DNA of 64,000 nucleotides from Phoebastria nigripes (Eukaryota; Chordata; Aves; Procellariiformes; Diomedeidae): positions 211,532-275,531 of the forward strand of contig JAYKAV010000778.1 of the NCBI GenBank assembly GCA_035582835.1, read 5' to 3'. A program made the translations under genes and the position numbers. Below, piece after piece: positions 45,801 through 58,300 of this stretch. Each line of letters starts with the position of its first letter. Position 1 is the first letter of the stretch. The notes below the pieces were generated by a model. It saw nothing but the letters and a program-made list of their open reading frames with translations, ran no database searches and was not told where the DNA came from.

Positions 45801-48800
45801 GGGAGGTACTGAGTGACCCTTAACTCCAAGGAAAGTTACTGAGAGTTGAAAGAGCTCTGAAGCTCACAGGGTTGGGCCCTTCAACAGGCTAAGCTCCTAG
45901 TGACCAGCTAAGAAACAGACTGCCAGCATTACCCAGTCCTGCGGAGGGCTCAAGGATCACCCTTCTAGTGGATTCCAGTAAATGCCAATTGGAATTTACT
46001 CAGCAGTTTTCAGGACCAAGTTCCTAGACCAAGAAGTCACTACTGTCCCAGCAGAGGTGACAAGATATACATATATTTCGGCTGCTGACTACTGACACCC
46101 GCACACAGGACAGAGGAATCCCCATGTCTTCCTATTATGAGCTACTGCCTCTTTGCCAGGTCACAAATTTTTAAGGGGGAATAAACAGTTTTTCAGGTAA
46201 TATTATTCTTCTGGCAGTGTTTTTGCTCTGTCACAAGGTTAGGTGCATAAACAGCAGTCACTTCAGATATAACACTGAATATAAAATTCTTACCTTCTCC
46301 TGGTCCAACGCAATCACATGATCCTGGCTCCCTTTTGCATTTTCATTGCCCAACATCCATCTCTATGGATTATCCCAGGAAAAGCAAGTTCTGTATTATT
46401 CAGCTGGAAGGAAAAATGGAAACGAGTTATTAAAGATACTGGACTCACTTCATCAAATGACAAAAAACAAACTACTGGCTTCGAGTAGTTGTAAGGTAAT
46501 AACAGAGAATGAGCAACAGCTTTGTGGGCTCTGCAAAGCAGAGCTCAGTGCTAACCAGTGGATGAATTGCCATGGTGCAAAAAAACCCCCATCCTGAAAG
46601 CTGATACCTGAAAGGCAGTCCCAGCAGGGACTCCAAAGAGGGTGAATTTGCAAGAGACCAGGTTGCCAGTGACACCGAGGCACAAAAACTGCTACTTGAC
46701 ATCTGAACATCTTTATTCAACAGAGTTATCAGCTGTGGGTCTTGCTAGCTGTCTCGATTTTATGCCAGATTTTGCAATATTGTAGGGAAGAGCTTGGAAA
46801 AATGACCTGAGGGTGCCCTAGGGACTCAAAAATCAGAAAACAAATAAATCAAACTGTAAAGCTGTTTTTAATCTTATGATTCTTGCACACCCATGATTGC
46901 TGAAGAGTTGATATTCTAGAGCAATCAGTACTGGCCATGCTGCAGAATGATGATAGAGATACAGATCCTGCCCAGTATGAAGATGAAGGATTTTCACAGT
47001 CTCTGCATAAATGTAGTAAAGGTCAATGTTCATTACACTTTTCACCCGCAGGGAAAAGCAGAGCGAATAACTTTTCGTTCTACTCCTGGTCGGTTTCATA
47101 CATTAGTCACTGGAATGAGGATGCTCTGGGGCAATATTTAAGCGAACATTCACACATTGCTTCAGAAGGAGTTTCTGAGGATTGGCTCCGTCCCCCGGTG
47201 CTGCTCTCATCGCGCTATAAGGATGCCCAATTTCACCACCTGAAAACCCCCAGCCAACAACCGGCGGCCTTGTGCTGCCCTCTCACGGGCTGCAAACAGC
47301 AGAGCAGCAGCACCTCTGCTCGCCGAGACTCAGCAGCCAGAGAGGCAATAAATAATATGGAGGGTTTGGAGTGTCCCTGTCATCATCAGCTGGATTTATG
47401 GCATGCTGCAGTGACTGCACAACCACAGCCAGTGCTTTAGCAGCTCTGCCCCATGCCTGGCTTTCCATAAGAGGGTACAGGGCTCACAAGGCAAAGCTCC
47501 CATGACCAGAACTGCAGTGTTGGGTGACGCCGAAATACCAACCAGCTCACAAGCACGCAGCCCTCAGTGCTCCAGGTCCACTCATCTCTGCTCCATCATA
47601 ACTAGTGGTCTCATTTGCTCCAGGAACTGCCACCCTTGCTGTCGAAGGCCTGGGGGAGTAAACAGGAGAAGAGGGAGGATTACACCATACCCAATCCAAC
47701 CCCACATACTGGGCTGACAACCCCAAAGACTGAATCTCCTGCCTGACGAGTGAAGAGGCAGTGGTCTAACCTCAGGGCCGGGGGCAGCCCCGGTTTGGCT
47801 GGGATTTGGAGCACAGCTTCTGCCCTGTTGGGTGGAGGGGAGCAGGGATTATGGCCTCTCACAAACCTCCTCACCCCAGTAAACCACACTGAGCCTTTGG
47901 CCTTCTGCTGACATTGCTGACAAGTGTCCGACCTTGTAAACCACGTGCCAGCACCGACAGCAGCGGTCTGAGTCGCACGTTCACAACAGAGAGCTAAAAA
48001 ACTTCCACGCAGCTTATTTCAGCACCTCCAACTCTCGCAAGAAAACCTTGAAGAAATGACCAAAGTGCTTTTAAAACACCACAGCGGTAGAAATGCTATC
48101 CCTTTGCTACATCAAATTATTTGGGATACACAATGAGTTTCTACGATACTTATGCAGAGCACAGCACAGGCCTGTGTACTGCTATATGAAGTAATTAATT
48201 CTTTTCTTCATTTAAAAGCCTCATGGTTTTTTTAAGGCAATCCCATGATGCGTGGGGGCCTGGGTTGTCAGCTTGGAGTGCTAAAATGAATTCAACCCCC
48301 ATCTCAGGCTTAGAAAACACAAGGATCTTTTAATTAGGAAATTTGGGGTTTGTTGTATTTGTCTTCTCACACNTGAAACTTTGGAGTACGCAATAGGCCT
48401 CATTTTCTTGCCCCATTAAAGGGGCTGGAAACTCACTTGCCCCTTTTCAGAAAGAGCTGAGATCCTCGGGCATGATGTGACTCCAGGAACAGAGGCATTA
48501 ATGGAGACCCCAGCGCTGGCCCCCATGCCCCTCTCCAGGCCAGGTGGGCAGCTGTTTTTCCATCCATTTTAAGACACAGACCTTCTCCTGGGGCAGACAT
48601 CTCCTCCCTGCCCTGGCTCCCTGCCTCACCACCCCCTCTCCCCAGTGCTCCCGCCCCAGAAGGACTCTCCTGTCTCCCACCCCAGTCCCCGCATGGCCTC
48701 ACCCAGGCTTGACCTGCCTTTCTGGCCCTGCTTGCCTCATCCATCCATCCATCGCCCCTCGGCCCCTTCCTCCTCCTCCTCCTCCCAGTCTCCAGCCCTG

Positions 48801-48900
48801 GACCCCTCATCTCACCCCCTCCACCCAGGCCTACCCCTCACCTCAGGCCGCCTCACAGCCCCACCAGGCACCTCCCCGTGCCCAAAACCGCCTCCCGGCG
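42884..48900. other. Gene desert, right part up to the TRNAU1AP promoter
   Basis: Nothing coding could be supported. A 167-codon frame at 46937-47440 has no recognisable domain. Short microsatellites occur at 48738-48753 (CATC) and 48768-48786 (TCC), where the composition shifts to the C-rich DNA leading to the CpG island. Confidence 0.55.
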
Positions 48901-48909
48901 CCCCACAAC

Positions 48910-48942
48910 CTCCTCGAGGAGCCCCAAAACCTCCTCGAGGAG
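48910..48942. repeat. Tandem pair of perfect 12-bp palindromes upstream of TRNAU1AP
   Basis: CTCCTCGAGGAG occurs at 48910-48921 and again at 48931-48942, in a 21-bp repeating unit. Each is its own reverse complement. It lies about 310-340 nt before the ATG. Confidence 0.9.
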
Positions 48943-48949
48943 CCCCAAA

Positions 48950-49390
48950 CCCCAACCCTCTCCCCCCCTCCTCACACCCGCCTCCATCTTAACCCCCCCC
49001 TCCACCGCCCGCGCCGCTGGCGCTCCTCCTGCCGGCAGGGGGCGCTGCCGCGGGCCGGGGCGCCCGTAGCGGCGGGGGCGCCGCTCTCTCCGCCCGCCGG
49101 GCGCCGCGGAGGAGGCGGCGGGGCAGCGCGGCAGCGGAGCGGGCCGCGGGCTCGGCGTGAGGCGGCGCCGGCGGCGGCAGCGGCGGGGCTGAGCCGGGAG
49201 GCGAAAGCCGCGGCCCCGCTGAGCCCGCCCCGGGGCCTGCGGGAGCAGCATGGCCGCCAGCCTGTGGATGGGGGACGTGAGTGTCCGGCCGGGACCCGCG
49301 CGGGGCTTTGTGAGGCGGGCAGCGGGGCGGCCTGGCCGGCGGGAGGCGGGAGGGCAGCGGCCCGGGGCGACCGCGGGCTGGGGTGCACTG
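48950..49390 (+). promoter_or_regulatory. CpG-island promoter of TRNAU1AP
   Basis: Extremely GC-rich and CpG-dense DNA surrounding the first exon, with many GCGGCG and CCCGCC stretches and no TATA box. This is the usual promoter of a housekeeping gene. The start of transcription cannot be placed exactly; the ATG is at 49250. Dense CpG continues about 120 nt into intron 1. Confidence 0.8.
49250..49276 (+). CDS. TRNAU1AP: TRNAU1AP exon 1
   Basis: Encodes MAASLWMGD and ends GAC/GTGAGT in phase 0, splitting the RNP2 motif of RRM1 just before its last Leu. Confidence 0.96.
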
Positions 49391-52300
49391 ACTGACTGAC
49401 TGACTGACTGACACCCTCACACTAACTGACTGACTGACACCCTCACAGTGACTGGCTGACTGACTGACTGACACCCTCACACCGACTGACACCCTCACAC
49501 CGACACCCTCACGCAGTGACACAGCCTCACGGACCCTCACACACTCTGACACACGCATAAACTCCCGAGCTGACTGACGCTCTCACGCACACACACTCCT
49601 GTGCACGCTGGCAGGCTCACGCAGGCTGACACGCACACTCACACAGGCTGACACANAAACACGCACTCAGAGATGCTAACCCCGGCCCGGCGGGCACGTT
49701 CGTGGGCAGTTACACGCTCACAGACACAGTTAGACACACACCCACCCCCCGAGTGACCCTCGTTACCTGCCCGCAGCNAGGGTCACAGGCACGCTCGTGG
49801 CACTTACACCAGTGTCCCATGCTGCCTGCGCTCACGCTGGTGGGCAGGCACGCTCGTGGGCACTGACATGTTCTCACACTTTCGTGCTCATGCTCTATTA
49901 GGCACTTACACACTCACTCACATACTCACAAGCCTGTATGCTTGCATGCTTCTAGGGTTTATATGCTGGCTTATATGCTCATGTGCTTGTAGGCACTTAC
50001 ATGCTGATGGTCATACGCTCTAAGGCACTTACGCACTCACACGCTCGTACTCATGCTTGTGCTGCGAGGCTCACGCTTGTGCTCACGCTTGTAGGCATTT
50101 ATGCTTACTTGCACTCGCATGCTCCTCTGNACCTATCCAAGAGCATCCCTCACTGCCAGCCCCACACACGTGCACACCTGTGGGTGCACTTACACACTTA
50201 TAAGGATTTGCACTCTCCTACATGCACACGCACTCATAAGCACTTACACGCCCCAGTATTTCCCTCACTCCTACCTGCATGTGCACCTGGCAGCACACTC
50301 ACACTGACAGATGCTTCTTCACCCTAGGGTGTCTCTCGCTGCCTGCTCACATGCACGCCGTGGGCACACTCACATAGTGATACACACCCCACAGCGTCCC
50401 TTGTTGTCTGCCTTTCACACACACAGCGTACACCCTCATACTCATGCACCCGTGTCCCTCACCGCTTGCCACTGTACACGCACACTTCCATAGATGCTCA
50501 CATATGCGTACTCATACACAGCGTATTGTAGTGCTTTGCCACCCACACACACTCACGCCTGTATGTATGTGCTTATGTTGTATTGTAGTGTCTCCACTGT
50601 CTGCCACTTTTACAGTCACATATACAATCCCACTGCTGTATCGTAGCGTCCTTGCTGCCTGCCACATGCTTGTATACACCTGCATATATGTACAGACGCG
50701 CATACGCAGTTACACCAGTGTATCATAATTTCCATGTTGCCTGTTACTTGCACNCATGTCTTTCTCTAGCCCCTTTCTTACAGACTCACACCAGCATATT
50801 GCATAGTCCTGCTTGCACACAGACGTGCACCCTGTAGTCTTCCTCAGCCTCTCTCAGGTGTGTATACACACAACCCAGCCCATCACTGAGGATTGCGCTG
50901 GCTGCTTCTCTCTTAGACACACACTTACACCAAGTTCACCATTGCATTGCACACATACACTGACACATCAGTGAGTCTTCCACTGCCTGCCGCTCATGCA
51001 AACACACTCTATAGAGTCTCTTTTCTCAGTCACCTCTCTTCACAAGCGGGCCGCTGCTCTTTGAAACACACACGTACATATCCAAGCAACAGTCACCTGT
51101 TGCCTTTATGAGTCTGGCTTTCCTGTACACACGCACCATAGGATCACCCTCTGCACAGCATGTCTGTAGAGAGTAGTGCTGCCTCCTGCTTTTGGCACAT
51201 GTAACGGAGTCGTTTCTGCTTTACACTCACACCTCCGCAGGGCATCTGCCACCTTTTGCACGTGCGAGTGCAGTATGGTTATCCACTATCAGATACTGCA
51301 CAAGTCTGCACCTTCTGTCACGCACACAAGTGACGGAGCCACCTGGTACCTGACAGACAGACGAACACCCTCGAGGGCTGTCAGTTACCACAAGGCCATC
51401 TGTCTTACTCACACAGGTATATATACTTATATATATGGAGCTATATATGTTTCCCCCACACCCCAGCCTCGTGTTAGCTGTCACATGCAGTGCTCCCCAT
51501 CAGTATGTATATTGCACAAAACCTGAATTTCGGTTAGTTCCCTCCTCCACTTTCTATTACACAGAGAGGCATCCTTTTCCCTCGCTACGTTCATCATATA
51601 TTTGGTCCAAATTCCAGTGCCGTTTCATACTTTTCAGTCACTTACACCATACAGACACCTGCCCTCCAGCGTGTTCACTCGCACAGTACCACTGCCCTGC
51701 ACTTCACACGCACTCTGACATGCACAGTGCCACCCTCTCACCTATGACATAAACACAGTCAGTGCACCCACGTGCAGTACAAAGCGCAGACCCACTGCGG
51801 GACGCGATTAGAGGTCTCCCCTCCAAGTGCTGCCCTGCGTATCTCCACGGGTTATGCGAGGTAGACACAGCTCTGCAAACCCCTACCCCAGCTCGATGGG
51901 GGCTGTGTTACCTGACGCATGCCGCCCGTTTGTCATAGCACCCCGGGCTGTGCCACGCCTGTGTACTGACAGCGCTGGCCCAACCTCCTCTTGCATACAG
52001 AGAAGGAGCCTGCCATCTCCTTATCCCCTGCTCCGTGTAGTGAACGCTCAGTTTGTTGCTGTATGTTTCTGAGTGGCTTTTGTCCTTCTGTGAAAGCTCC
52101 CTGTTCTCTGAAATTCATGCTGTCTCTTGGGTTCCACTTTGCAGACTGTTGAGCCTGGTTCATGCATGCCTGCTGGTTTTGAGTGGCATCGACCCTCTTA
52201 AATGAGTCTTCTTTTTGAAGTGTAAGGGTAAAATACTTCTCAATAATGTTTTAACTTGCTTAGGGTGGCATTGACACATATATTCTCCTTTTTGTAGATG

Positions 52301-55300
52301 CCCTGGTCTAACTTATTTTTTTGCTTTTATAGCTGGAGCCATATATGGATGAAAACTTTGTTTCAAGAGCCTTTGCCACCATGGGAGAGCTTGTACTGAG
52401 TGTAAAAATCATTCGAAACAGGTTGACAGGGTAACTGTTTATGCTTGTTCTCAGTTTGTTCTACCAGTGCATTTGGATTGAACCGTTTGCCCTCTGCATG
52501 GCATCGCTGTGGTCCTATCCATATTAGAGTGATTTTCCCTTTGAGCTTTTCACCATTGCTGCCAACAATATGGTATATTGATGATAGCAATGGAGAGGAC
52601 AATTGCTGGCTCTTCGACGTCCCCATCAACAAACCCAGGTTTGGCCCTCATCCTGCAGTGCTTCAGCCCTCATTCAGAGCGGCATATGTATGCTATACAG
52701 TCCCTCTGGGAATTACACCTCCTGGGCTGAAGGCTTCAGTGACTAGTCTGTGTTAATCGTTGCACTAGTGCAGCTACATGATGCTGGGAGAGGTGGGAAG
52801 TCTGACTTCAGAAGGAGCCATATGAGGACCCTTTGAGTTCATTTGGAATAAAATGAGTGACTACGCAGAATAAAGTAGTTTCATGTTCTTATAAATGTTG
52901 TAATTTCAGTTTTCAATTGTTTAAACTTGGGTGCGAAAATTTATATAGTCAATGAAAGTAGGAAGTAAACTAATTGTGAGCAAAACTATTTTCTATGTGC
53001 TTATGTTGACATGAGTTACTGGTAAGTAGGGGCTGTCACTTTACTTGAGATCCAAGATTACTTTGCTAGCTTCTTTTTGGTAGCTAATGTTTATACTTTG
53101 AAAAAGAAATTGTTCTAAGTACTGCAACTATAGCAAATTTCCTACCAGTTATCTAAAAATATAATATTCCTCCTCAAATGTGTTTTAAATCTGAAATCTT
53201 TCTCTCTCCTCTCCTGTGTCTATGTTCAGAATTCCAGCAGGCTATTGCTTTGTAGAATTTGCAGATCTAGCTACTGCAGAGAAATGTTTACACAAAATCA
53301 ATGGAAAACCGCTTCCTGGTGCTACGCCGGTAAGTAAATGAAATCAGCCAGTTGGGAAGCAAAACTGGGAAGGAATAGATAGTGTAGAATGTATTTTGAA
53401 TGATTACAGAGAAATTCATTTGTTACAGTGTGTATGTTGTATATATATGTACAAGATGAACTTGCAAGTTCGTACTGAGTTTTGAGTAACTTGGATTTGC
53501 AAGAGGAACGTGACTTTTAAGCCTTGCGTTATTCTTGGCCCTTAGCAAACAAAAGTTATTCAAACCTATTTACAGTGGAGAAAGAGCTAGTCCATTGTAT
53601 AATTGCAATACATAACAAATGTCTTGGATACATAAAAGCTAGGTAGTTAGGAAGAAGAGGAGGAATAGTCATAGAGGCTAATTTTAGGATGTTGACTCGA
53701 ATGTGTAGTAGATTAAAATGGAACGCTGACACAGCTGTCCGTCGTACCCACAGAAGTTGGCTGCAGTAGCTAGCGTGACTGGTTCATAAAGCAGCTCTAG
53801 AATCACCTCAGTTACAGTGTGATATACTAAGGTAAATTGATGCCTATTTCAGTGTAGTTAATACCCTGAGTAGGAAATGGGGAAGTTCAGGTGTTGTTCC
53901 TTGAACTATTTGGTCGACCTTCCTGAGAGGATGGAGTCCCCTGTTAACAGGGGTAGCTGAGAGGCCTGGAGGTATCTGTTTCACCTGTCCTGTTTAAGAT
54001 GCCCTTATACTGCAAATCAGAGCCCNTGATTAAGGGAAGCTAATCTTCCTAGATGCCTTCTATAGTCACAAGAGAGAGAAAGAGAACAGCTCTTGCAAGG
54101 AGTAATATAATAATTGAAGTTTGGTTTCGGGAATACCCGCCTTTATCCACAGTTTAATTCAAAATGTGGTGTTGTNTAGAGGGATGATTTACATAACACA
54201 TGGAGAGAATTACAGATGTCAGACAGAGATTTAGGCAGCCTAAATCAGTGCACTCAGCAGGCAACTGTCCAGCTCGTCTCTTGCATTTAGATACTTTTTC
54301 TCTTGTTTGCAGAAAACTGAATGTGGCTCACTCTTTTATTTATTTTTAAATCCTGAATCAGCCAAAGGAATAACAGAGAGCCATGGTGCTGTTGCTGTCT
54401 CTGTTTTACAGAATTGGTGTCCCCAGTTCCCATTTGAGTGGAAGTACTCTCAGGTCTGTCATTTATTTTAAACCCAAAATACTGCAATGAAGAGCGAAAT
54501 CCAAAAAAAGATGAAAGTGTTCAAAGCGGAATCTTAATTTTGTGTTAGCTTGTAAATGGTCCACAGAAGGAGTTGTGTACCACTGTGCACCAGTGAATGC
54601 AAGCATGCAAGGAACATGATTATAGCCTAGAGTTAAGTCTTTGCTCTATTTCCCAAGAATTATTTACGCTGTCTTTGAGGGAAGAAAATACATCACACAA
54701 GGTACAGGAGCACACTAGGCTCTCCGCTGTACTAAACAAACGTCCTGATCTCTAGGTTATGGACTCGCGGTAGGCTTGCTTTCTTTGGCCAAATTCCCCT
54801 TGAGTTCTTGCTATGCCACTGTGTAGTGCAGAGGGATATCTGCTTTGGAAGCCTGTTGGGAGATAGAAAAATGGTTCTGAAGCCCCTCTAGCTGACGAGG
54901 GAATCCAGCTTAGGTCTTCCACTGTCTGGGTGAGTTCTGACAACAGTGTTCTTGTAAAGGAGTGCAATCCTTTGCTTCTTCCTCTGTCAGACGTTTCAGA
55001 AGAAAATAGCAATTACCGTTGCACTCTGCAGTGAGCCTGCTTGGGTCATTATGTGCTAAGCATCATATAAGAATGCCCATGGGATTGAGACCCTTGGGAT
55101 TTTGAGGCAGAAGACCAGCTGCTCCTTAGATCTTGGTCTAGACGTAAATGTGAGTTGGGCACAAGTTGCTGAACCGTGGTAGGATGGGGGCGGGGAGTTC
55201 CAGATGTGCCAGTGGGCACAAATCTAGGCTCCTGGGAAACTTGTTTAAAAAGAAAACCAGGTGCAAAGTTTAGGGAGGCCTCCAGTGTCCAATGACAGGT

Positions 55301-58300
55301 AAGGCTTTCAGAAAAACCTTAGTTTTGGATCTTACTAAATGAGCACATCATCCAGAGCAAAGTATTTAGCCACACTTCCAGACTCAGGAATTGATTCCAT
55401 TTTCCAATGTGGCGGATTCTGTCTGCCACTATTCTTCACAAATGTCCAACAGTCCGTGCATTTCATTTTAAGACCTTAAAATTAGAAGTCATTTAANATT
55501 TGTTGTTAGTACCTCTGTTTTCCTGTCTTCCTTAAAGATCCAAAAGTTCGATGCTATGTAACGTTCACCTCTCTTTCACTAGCTATTTTATAAACTGTTG
55601 AAATAAAGATAGGCCAAACCTCTTGATGCAGGTTCTTTGCTGATTTTCATTATTATAGCTGTACTGAAGTCAAATAAAAATGTTGTCCTTGATACCTTTA
55701 CTGGCTGGCCTGATGGCATTGAACATCTGTCAGCATTAAGTAAGTTGTGTAAAATAAGCTTATTTTTCCTAATTGTTTAGATTCACATGAGAACATTTGA
55801 ATGTATGGATTNATTTTTGTCTTGTTTCAGGCAAAGCGATTTAAATTGAATTATGCAACATATGGAAAACAGCCCGATAACAGGTAAACGCTCAATATTC
55901 AAATATTAGTTTTGCCTGCTTAATGTCTCTTTATCAATTGCCTTGCAAAGAGGATTCAAAATATGTAAACCCACAAGTTCATCATTGCTGGATGAGACGT
56001 GCGGCTAGCAAATTTGGATAGGAGAGCATTCATGAGATGCATACAGCTAAAATTTGTACNGTTTTGTCTAGCAGTGCCAGATAACTAAATCCCATAATAA
56101 AAAATGTAGTTTACATTAAACTGCCTTGGCACACACTGTATATATTTGTGATGCTGTAGCGTGTTAGCACTTTCTATGTATCTGAGGATGCATCCCATCA
56201 TAAGACTATAATACCATGAATGTGTTTAGCACCTGAAGATAAATGCAGTGGTTTCACACCACCTGGCTTAACCGGCTAAAGTACCACAACAGTCAGCAAA
56301 GAGAGAGAAGGGTGCTCTGAATTGCCCTCTGGAGGAGCCCATCTTTCTCCACTGACAGTGAAAGGTGCATAAGGAGACAAACGGGCTAAATTAGGCTCCT
56401 GAAGTTGGGTGGTGTGAGTACCTTTCATAATGCCTGCCCAGAAACGCTTACACAGTTGAAGTAATAATAACACAAGGAGGTGTTCAGGCAGGTGTGTACA
56501 AGGGTGAAAGCAACACAGTCCTGCAGTTTATTAGGGTAGTGTTAGTCATATCTCAGCAATTATATTTTTATTTTAGACGATTATGAATTAAAAAAAAAAA
56601 AAACACGGCTTTTTACATTAGAATCAAGGCATGACAGATGGGGACAAGAATGAGATTTACATTTGTTAACTAATTCTTATGGTTCCATTTGCTCTGGAAA
56701 TACAGATGGATAGCATAGCCTTTCTGATTCCAGCAGCTTGCCCCATGAATCTTTAGCAGAGGGAGGATAACTTAGACTGCCTGTCAGTTTTATGCTTTAC
56801 CTTTTGTGTGGCACAGCAGATTTGTCAGGAGTGTCTTTTAAGATATTTAAACTTTCTAGCGTCAAAGTATCTTAATTCATATATTATAATTTAAGATCAA
56901 TATATTGGAAATAGCAAATCTATAAATGAAACATTAATGGTTTTTTTGCCGTATTAGAAATCCGGAGATATCCTGTGAGAACTAAAAAATGAAATTCTCT
57001 TTAAATAAAAAGCAGTATTGAGTAGATTAGTTGTGCTGCTTGAATTAACTTGAAAAAGCAACGTCAATAAAAATTTTAGTCACCTAAGCAACTTAACAGG
57101 CGACACTTTGAAGTATCCATTAAATGGTCCTTTAATATCACTTTTCTCTGAAGTCAAATGTTTAGGCTAAATGTTAGCTGTCACTCAGCACGCCTCTTTT
57201 TTTTTGTATGATTGTACTTAAGTTTTCTTTTGATTTCTTTAGTCCAGAATATTCACTTTTTGTGGGAGACCTGACTCCTGATGTGGATGATGGCATGTTA
57301 TATGAATTTTTTGTTAAAGTATATCCATCGTGTAGAGGTGGAAAAGTTGTTTTGGACCAGGCAGGAGTATCCAAGTAAGTAATCTTTTATTCATTCTTTT
57401 CTTTCACTTCACATGCAGCAATAGGAAAGATATAATGCAGCAAGGGAAACAGAATAGTTCTATCAGCTTAGATTTTAGTTACCTAAAAATACAACATTCT
57501 TGGATATTCAGTCTACTGTATGCTTGGGTTTTGGTAGCCACCACAGCGTATTGTCACTCCTCTGTCAGTGTTATGCCCTTTGTGTGTTGGCAGTATGTTA
57601 TTGCACTTCTGAAAATGCTGAAAAATGTCTAAGTAATCTTGAAACACTGTCTCCCTGGACTTTCAGATGGAATTGTGCTTTTAGAGTCTGTAGGCTATTG
57701 AGTGTATATTCCTGTGAAAGCTTTACAGGTCTTTGTTTTGAATAGGGTAGGGCAAACAAAGCTATGATTCATTGTCAAGTACTTAGTAGCCACCTTGTTC
57801 ATCTTTACTGGAAATGTCTCGCCAAAAAAAGGTGTCAAAAAGTTGGTTTTCTTAACGTTATTAAAATGTTTTCTAAATAGCAGAAAATGAAACTGCATTT
57901 TCCTAGAAAAGGGGCCAGNTGGTCAGCATCCTTGTTTTCAAAACAGAAATGAACAGGCTTCAATGAAACACAATATTCTGATATAATACCTATGAGAATG
58001 TTGTGACAAGACTTAGAATATGGCTGTAGATCTCCCCTCTTTCTCACATAAGGTTTCTCAGTCTTAGACATGTTGGTTTGAAGGAACCTCTGGAGGTCTC
58101 TTGTCCAACTGCCCACTCTGAGTAGGACTGCTGCCTGCACTAGATCAGGTCAGCCATGAATTGTGTAGCCTGGAAATCCTCCCGGGATGGAGATAATACA
58201 ACCTGTCTGGGCAGCGTGTTCCCAGTGCTGCACTACCTCCCTAGTAATGAAGTTCTTCTTAATGTGCAACCTGAACCTCTTGCAGAGCTGCTCAGTCACT

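Larger units (their letters stand above)
52431..57242 (+). other. TRNAU1AP introns 2 to 4
   Basis: Non-coding DNA between exons 2 and 5 (introns of about 0.8, 2.5 and 1.4 kb). A poly(A) run occurs at 56588-56603. No gene or clear mobile element was recognised. Confidence 0.85.

Noticed and set aside
46937..47440. Plus-strand open frame of 167 codons
   Set aside because: No domain, signal or splice partner could be recognised, and composition matches the flanking non-coding DNA. One such frame in 64 kb is plausible by chance.
48544..49395. Plus-strand open frame of 283 codons over the CpG island
   Set aside because: It is a by-product of C-rich, stop-poor DNA and runs through the TRNAU1AP start in a different frame.
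48989..49558. Minus-strand frame encoding Val-Ser-Val-Arg repeats
   Set aside because: Translation of the ACTG/CACACTCA satellite and CpG island; a repeat artefact.
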